64,000 nt of DNA from Paraburkholderia domus (lineage in GTDB: Bacteria; Pseudomonadota; Gammaproteobacteria; Burkholderiales; Burkholderiaceae): the NCBI RefSeq assembly GCF_905220705.1, contig NZ_CAJNAT010000002.1, positions 186,001 to 250,000 on the forward strand, in the 5' to 3' direction. Under the pieces are notes generated by a model. The model did not search any database. It was not told the origin of the DNA and was given only the letters and a program-made list of their open reading frames with translations. A program made the translations under genes and the position numbers. This document shows, in pieces, positions 60,357-64,000 of this stretch. Each line of letters begins with the position of its first letter. The first letter of the stretch is position 1.

Positions 60357-63290
60357 ATGAACGACAGGCTCGATCGCTACAACCGCAAGCGGCGCTTCGA
60401 CGAAACGCCGGAGCCATCGGGCACGGCTGCGCGCAAGGAAGCCAACCGCGGGACGGCAGCGCGCGATACGGCGCGCACATCGAAAGAGGCGCTGTCGTAT
60501 GTGATCCAGGAACACGACGCACGGCGTTTGCATTACGACTTCCGGCTCGAACTGAACGGCACGCTATTGTCGTGGGCGGTGCCCAAGGGGCCGAGCCTCG
60601 ACCCATCGGTGAAACGGCTCGCGGTGCATGTCGAAGATCATCCTGTCGAATATGGCTCGTTCGAAGGCGAGATTCCGCCTGGCAACTACGGCGCGGGAAC
60701 GGTGATCGTATGGGACCGCGGAACGTGGGAGCCGGTCGGCGGCGCGGCGGAGGCGGCCAGATCGTATAAGGCGGGCAAGCTCAAATTCAGGCTCTTCGGC
60801 GAAAAACTGCATGGCGGCTGGGCGCTGGTGCGCAGTCATATGCGCGGCAGCGGCGACAAGGAGCAGTGGCTGCTGATCAAGGAGCGTGACGACGAAGCTC
60901 GCAATGAGAGCGAATACGATGTCCTGAAGGCATGTCCGGGCAGCGTGCTGGGCGGCGGTGCGCCGATTGGCAGGGCCGCAGGGTCCATAAGGCGCGCGGC
61001 GAGGAAGACTGCGAGCGAGCCTACGCGCGACGAGAGTGCAAGTGCAAAGAGGATGGCAAATACAACGCATGCGACGAGTGCAAGGACGGTAGCAGGCAGG
61101 CACGCCGTCATGAGCTCGAGCACCACCGGCAAGAACAGAACGAAAGGCTCGTCGTCAAACCGCACCGACCCGAAGAAAACCGACATCGTATCGACCCGCA
61201 GCGCGCAGTCGCTCCTTGAGCTTGCCGCATCCCCCTCGATCGAAGGAGCGGTCAAAGCCGTGTTGCCCGCCGCTTTCAAGCCGCAACTGGCGACGCTCGT
61301 CGACGCCGCGCCACCCGGCGATGAATGGGCATACGAAATCAAGTTCGACGGCTATCGCGTGCTGATCCGCATCGATCGAACGACGAAGGCCCGTGCGATC
61401 AAGCTGTTCACGCGCGCGGGCAACGATTGGACCGCGAAGTTCGGCAAGCAGGTGAAGGCGTTCGAACGACTCGACATCGAAAGCACATGGCTCGACGGCG
61501 AAGCGGTGGTGCTCGATGAAAACGGCGTGCCGAGTTTTCAGGAACTGCAAAATGCGTTCGACCTGGACCGCCCACAGGACATCGTCATCTATCTGTTCGA
61601 TGTTCCGTTCCTGAATGGCTACGACTTGCGCGGCGTGCCGCTCGAACAACGCCGCGCGATTTTGCGCGCGTTAATGGACGGGCACAACGGGGAAGGACAC
61701 GACGACAGCGTATTGCGCTTCTCCAACGACTTCGCGTTCAGCGCCGATGAGCTGCTGAAGAGCGCGTGCGACATGGCGCTCGAAGGCATCATTGGCAAAC
61801 GGCGCGATAGCGGCTACAAATCGGGGCGCTCGTCGGCATGGATCAAATTGAAGTGCCGGCGGCGCCAGGAGTTCGTGATCGGCGGCTATTCGGAGCCGTC
61901 CGGCAGCCGTGTGGGGTTCGGTGCGCTGTTGCTCGGCATCTACGACGAAAAAGGCAAACTGCAATACGCCGGACGCGTCGGTACAGGTTTCGGCGCTACG
62001 TTGCTGCGCTCGGTAAAGAAGGCGCTCGACGCGCACGAGATCAAGCGCATGCCGTTCTCCAGCGCGCCGCGCGAGCGCAGCCGCACGCCGGTTCATTGGG
62101 TTGAACCGGTGCTCGTCTGCGAATGCAATTTCGCTGAATGGACGAGCGACGGCATCGTGCGGCAGGCCTCGTTCGTGAGTCTGCGCAACGACAAACCGGC
62201 GCGGCAGATCATCAAGGAAGCATCCCGCAAAGGAGCCGACGTGCCAACGCAAACCGATACCGCATCCGATAAGGTGCCGAAGAAACGCACGACGAAAAAG
62301 GCCATCGAAACTCCCGCGACCGAGCCCGCTGGAAAAAGCTCAGCGAAGACGTCTGCAACGAAAGCGGCCTCAGCGAAATCAGGAACCGCCACAACGCCGG
62401 CCGAAGTCGCCGGTGTCCGCATCTCTCATCCCGACCGCATCGTCGACAAAAGCACCGGCACCCGCAAAATCGATCTCGTAAAGTACTACGAGGCGATCGC
62501 CGACTGGATGCTGCCGCATCTGCAAGACCGGCCGGTGTCGGTGGTGCGCGCGCCCGAGGACATTGGCGGCGAGCTGTTTTTCCAGAAGCACAGCCAGAAA
62601 CTGTCGATCCCGAACGTCACACAGCATCCCGGACTCGACCCCGGCCATCCGCCGCTGATCACCGTCGATACGCTCAAGGCTTTGGTCGGTGCGGCGCAAA
62701 TGGGCACCGTCGAATTTCATACGTGGAATGCCGTGGTGTCGAACATCGAAAAACCCGATCGCATGGTGTTCGATCTCGATCCGGATGCGTCGCTCGGTTG
62801 GGAGCGGATGATCGAGGCCGCGCAACTGACGCGCTCGTTGCTCGAAGAACTCGGCCTGGCGTCTTTCTGCAAGACGAGCGGCGGCAAGGGATTCCACGTG
62901 GTGGTGCCGCTCGCGAAGCACGCCGGCTGGGACGAAGTGAAGGCGTTTTCGCAAGCGGTCGCGCAGCATATGGCGACAACGCTGCCCAAGTACTTCAGCG
63001 CGAAGATGGGCGCGCAGAATCGCAAGCGGAAGATCTTCGTCGATTACCTGCGCAACAATCGCGGCTCGAGTACGGTGGCCGCATTTTCGGCCCGTGCGAG
63101 GCCGGGGCTGGGCGTTTCAGTGCCGCTCTCGTGGGACGAAGTGGCCACCACGACGAGCGGCGATCAATGGACCATCGAAAACGTGCACGAGCGTCTTCAG
63201 AATCTTAAGCGCGACCCGTGGGCGGACTATGCCAAGACGCGTCAGAGCATTACCGCGGCAATGAAAAAACGTCTGGATGAAGCGGAATGA
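60357..63290 (+). CDS. ligD: ATP-dependent DNA ligase LigD (PE-LIG-POL)
   Basis: A 977-residue multidomain NHEJ enzyme. N-terminal 3'-phosphoesterase (about 25-190): QEHDARRLHYDFRLELNG (H53, H59, D61) and HVEDHPVEYGSFEGEIP. Ligase (about 300-620): adenylated lysine K329 in YEIKFDGYRV, then LDGEAVVLDENG, EGIIGKRRDS and the OB domain GGYSEPSGSRVGFG. C-terminal polymerase (about 690-977): DLDPDASLGWERM with D806 and D808. Domain order PE-LIG-POL is that of Pseudomonas LigD. Ser/Thr/Lys-rich linkers join the modules (about 200-275 and 630-685). ATG 60357 was chosen; TTG 60333 is also in frame. It is paired with ku. Confidence 0.95.
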   Translation: MNDRLDRYNRKRRFDETPEPSGTAARKEANRGTAARDTARTSKEALSYVIQEHDARRLHYDFRLELNGTLLSWAVPKGPSLDPSVKRLAVHVEDHPVEYGSFEGEIPPGNYGAGTVIVWDRGTWEPVGGAAEAARSYKAGKLKFRLFGEKLHGGWALVRSHMRGSGDKEQWLLIKERDDEARNESEYDVLKACPGSVLGGGAPIGRAAGSIRRAARKTASEPTRDESASAKRMANTTHATSARTVAGRHAVMSSSTTGKNRTKGSSSNRTDPKKTDIVSTRSAQSLLELAASPSIEGAVKAVLPAAFKPQLATLVDAAPPGDEWAYEIKFDGYRVLIRIDRTTKARAIKLFTRAGNDWTAKFGKQVKAFERLDIESTWLDGEAVVLDENGVPSFQELQNAFDLDRPQDIVIYLFDVPFLNGYDLRGVPLEQRRAILRALMDGHNGEGHDDSVLRFSNDFAFSADELLKSACDMALEGIIGKRRDSGYKSGRSSAWIKLKCRRRQEFVIGGYSEPSGSRVGFGALLLGIYDEKGKLQYAGRVGTGFGATLLRSVKKALDAHEIKRMPFSSAPRERSRTPVHWVEPVLVCECNFAEWTSDGIVRQASFVSLRNDKPARQIIKEASRKGADVPTQTDTASDKVPKKRTTKKAIETPATEPAGKSSAKTSATKAASAKSGTATTPAEVAGVRISHPDRIVDKSTGTRKIDLVKYYEAIADWMLPHLQDRPVSVVRAPEDIGGELFFQKHSQKLSIPNVTQHPGLDPGHPPLITVDTLKALVGAAQMGTVEFHTWNAVVSNIEKPDRMVFDLDPDASLGWERMIEAAQLTRSLLEELGLASFCKTSGGKGFHVVVPLAKHAGWDEVKAFSQAVAQHMATTLPKYFSAKMGAQNRKRKIFVDYLRNNRGSSTVAAFSARARPGLGVSVPLSWDEVATTTSGDQWTIENVHERLQNLKRDPWADYAKTRQSITAAMKKRLDEAE

Positions 63291-63434
63291 GCGCGATCCA
63301 GCCAGCCTCATCCAACCTGAAAAAGGAGCAAGCCATAAAGACCTCAGCGCAATCGTCCGACGGCGACAAGCAAGCCGACCCGTATGCAAAGACGCATCCG
63401 CAGTCGCACCAGGATCCTCGACTTCCGCTCCAGT

Positions 63435-64000
63435 TCAGTCCGGCTCCACGTCCCAATAAGGCGGATCGCCGAAATGAGCAGCAAGGAACTCGATGAACGC
63501 GAGCGTCCTCGGCGGCACGAACGCGCGGCTCGGGTAGACCGCCCAGATCGCCACATTTTCCGCGAGCGGATAGGCGTCGAGCACGCTCACCAGTTCGCCG
63601 CTGCGCAGATACGGCGCCACGTCCCATGTCGATTTGAGCGCGATGCCGAAACCGGCTAGCAAGCCGTCGCGAATAACTTCACCGTTGTCGACGACGAGGC
63701 GCCCGCTTACGCGTACCTCGAGCGGTCCCGCGGGCGTCACGAAGGCCCAGTCGCGCTGGTCTGACAGGATCATGCATTCGTGCTGTGCGAGGTCCGAAGG
63801 ATGGTGTGGTGACCCACGCGCGGCGAGGTAAGCGGGCGCGGCGCACAGCACGCGGCGATTCACCGCGAGGCGCCGCGCCACCAGTGACGAATCCTTGAGC
63901 GCGCCGACCCGGATCGCCACGTCGATACCTGCGTCGACCAGATCGACTACCTGATCCGTCAGCCGAAGATCGACGCTGACGCCCGGATAGCGGCGCAGAA
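63435..64000 (-). CDS. LysR-family transcriptional regulator, C-terminal part (cut by window edge)
   Basis: The minus-strand frame is open to the right edge; about 188 codons are seen. They cover the effector-binding domain: YPGVSVDLRLTDQVVDLVDAGIDVAIRVGAL, then SSLVARRLAVNRRVLCAAPAYLAARG, DNGEVIRDGLLAGFGIALKSTWDVAPYL and AVYPSRAFVPPRTLAFIEFLAAHF. This is the CrgA-like LysR type that controls divergent metabolic or efflux genes. The DNA-binding half and any target lie outside the window. It converges on ligD. Confidence 0.92.
   Translation of the reverse strand, partial: LRRYPGVSVDLRLTDQVVDLVDAGIDVAIRVGALKDSSLVARRLAVNRRVLCAAPAYLAARGSPHHPSDLAQHECMILSDQRDWAFVTPAGPLEVRVSGRLVVDNGEVIRDGLLAGFGIALKSTWDVAPYLRSGELVSVLDAYPLAENVAIWAVYPSRAFVPPRTLAFIEFLAAHFGDPPYWDVEPD

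Noticed and set aside
60932..61219. Cys- and Lys-rich alternative frame inside the LigD linker
   Set aside because: It lies wholly within ligD, has no ribosome site, and arises from the repetitive linker codons; a zinc-binding small protein is possible but unsupported.
1..64000. Prophage, integrative element, insertion sequence or anti-phage system
   Set aside because: No integrase, transposase, phage structural or defence-family protein was recognised; gene order and composition look like core chromosome throughout, apart from the dusC insertion scar.

Overview
The window looks like part of the main chromosome of a Burkholderiaceae bacterium, most likely Paraburkholderia or Burkholderia. 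The evidence is high GC, a phaC-phaA-phaB-phaR/bktB polyhydroxyalkanoate locus, surE-pcm-nlpD-rpoS, ffs-dnaX-ybaB-recR, type B L31, and an intergenic palindromic element typical of that group. It is almost entirely chromosomal core: I see no transposase, prophage, CRISPR array, tRNA or rRNA. Species assignment is inference; gene families are read directly from the proteins.

Layout. 0.2-5.3 kb: a small Mth938-like gene diverges from an alaT-hom-thrC amino-acid operon that has a long leader. 5.3-7.8 kb: molybdenum-cofactor genes moeA, moaD, moaE. 7.8-9.2 kb: a truncated globin divergent from an NsrR/Rrf2 regulator. 9.2-12 kb: clpB with a recognisable heat-shock (sigma-32) promoter. 12-14.5 kb: a YidB-like gene, a secreted helix-hairpin-helix protein, and a MerR/carboxymuconolactone-decarboxylase pair with a textbook MerR operator. 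14.6-21.6 kb (minus strand): MATE exporter, GT39 glycosyltransferase, rpmE2, and a merR-MFS-mtfA operon. 21.8-23.6 kb (minus): rho and trxA. 24-28.3 kb: 4.5S RNA (ffs), dnaX, ybaB, recR. 28.4-32.6 kb: a CaiB-type CoA-transferase followed by a complete NitT/TauT-type ABC importer. 32.8-40.2 kb: quinone oxidoreductase, surE-pcm-nlpD-rpoS, a 3'-5' exonuclease and rlmD. 40.3-43.3 kb: bamD divergent from rluD-pgeF. 43.6-53.9 kb: phaC, phaA, phaB, phaR, then dusC, rimO, a sugar kinase and bktB. 54-59.1 kb: an unknown exported protein, metC-like lyase, two small membrane proteins, serB and a cytochrome P450. 59.3-63.3 kb: the two-gene NHEJ system ku-ligD. The right edge cuts a LysR regulator.

Most interesting observations. 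(1) dusC sits between two diverged copies of the promoter, leader and first 24 codons of rimO. The upstream copy (48874-49080) is a relic whose codon 24, the first iron-sulfur Cys of RimO, has become a TGA stop, and the dusC stop codon overlaps the -10 box of rimO. This reads as the scar of a gene insertion. (2) A compact two-gene membrane-protein cassette (149 aa plus a 43-aa single-helix protein with a very strong ribosome site) lies between two terminators next to a perfect 16-bp palindrome. (3) Seven helically phased T-tracts lie in the alaT leader. (4) dnaX and surE share a TACAAT box exactly six bases before the ATG and lack Shine-Dalgarno sites, which suggests leaderless mRNAs. (5) DnaX carries a very long Pro/Ala-rich linker with three repeated APW(D/Q)D motifs, and Pcm carries a long basic low-complexity N-terminal extension.

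How the genes work together: PhaA (and BktB) condense acyl-CoAs, PhaB reduces, PhaC polymerises and PhaR regulates. MoaD/MoaE form molybdopterin synthase and MoeA inserts molybdate. Ku recruits the PE-ligase-polymerase LigD to broken ends. The CoA-transferase/ABC cassette probably imports and activates a common organic substrate (inference).
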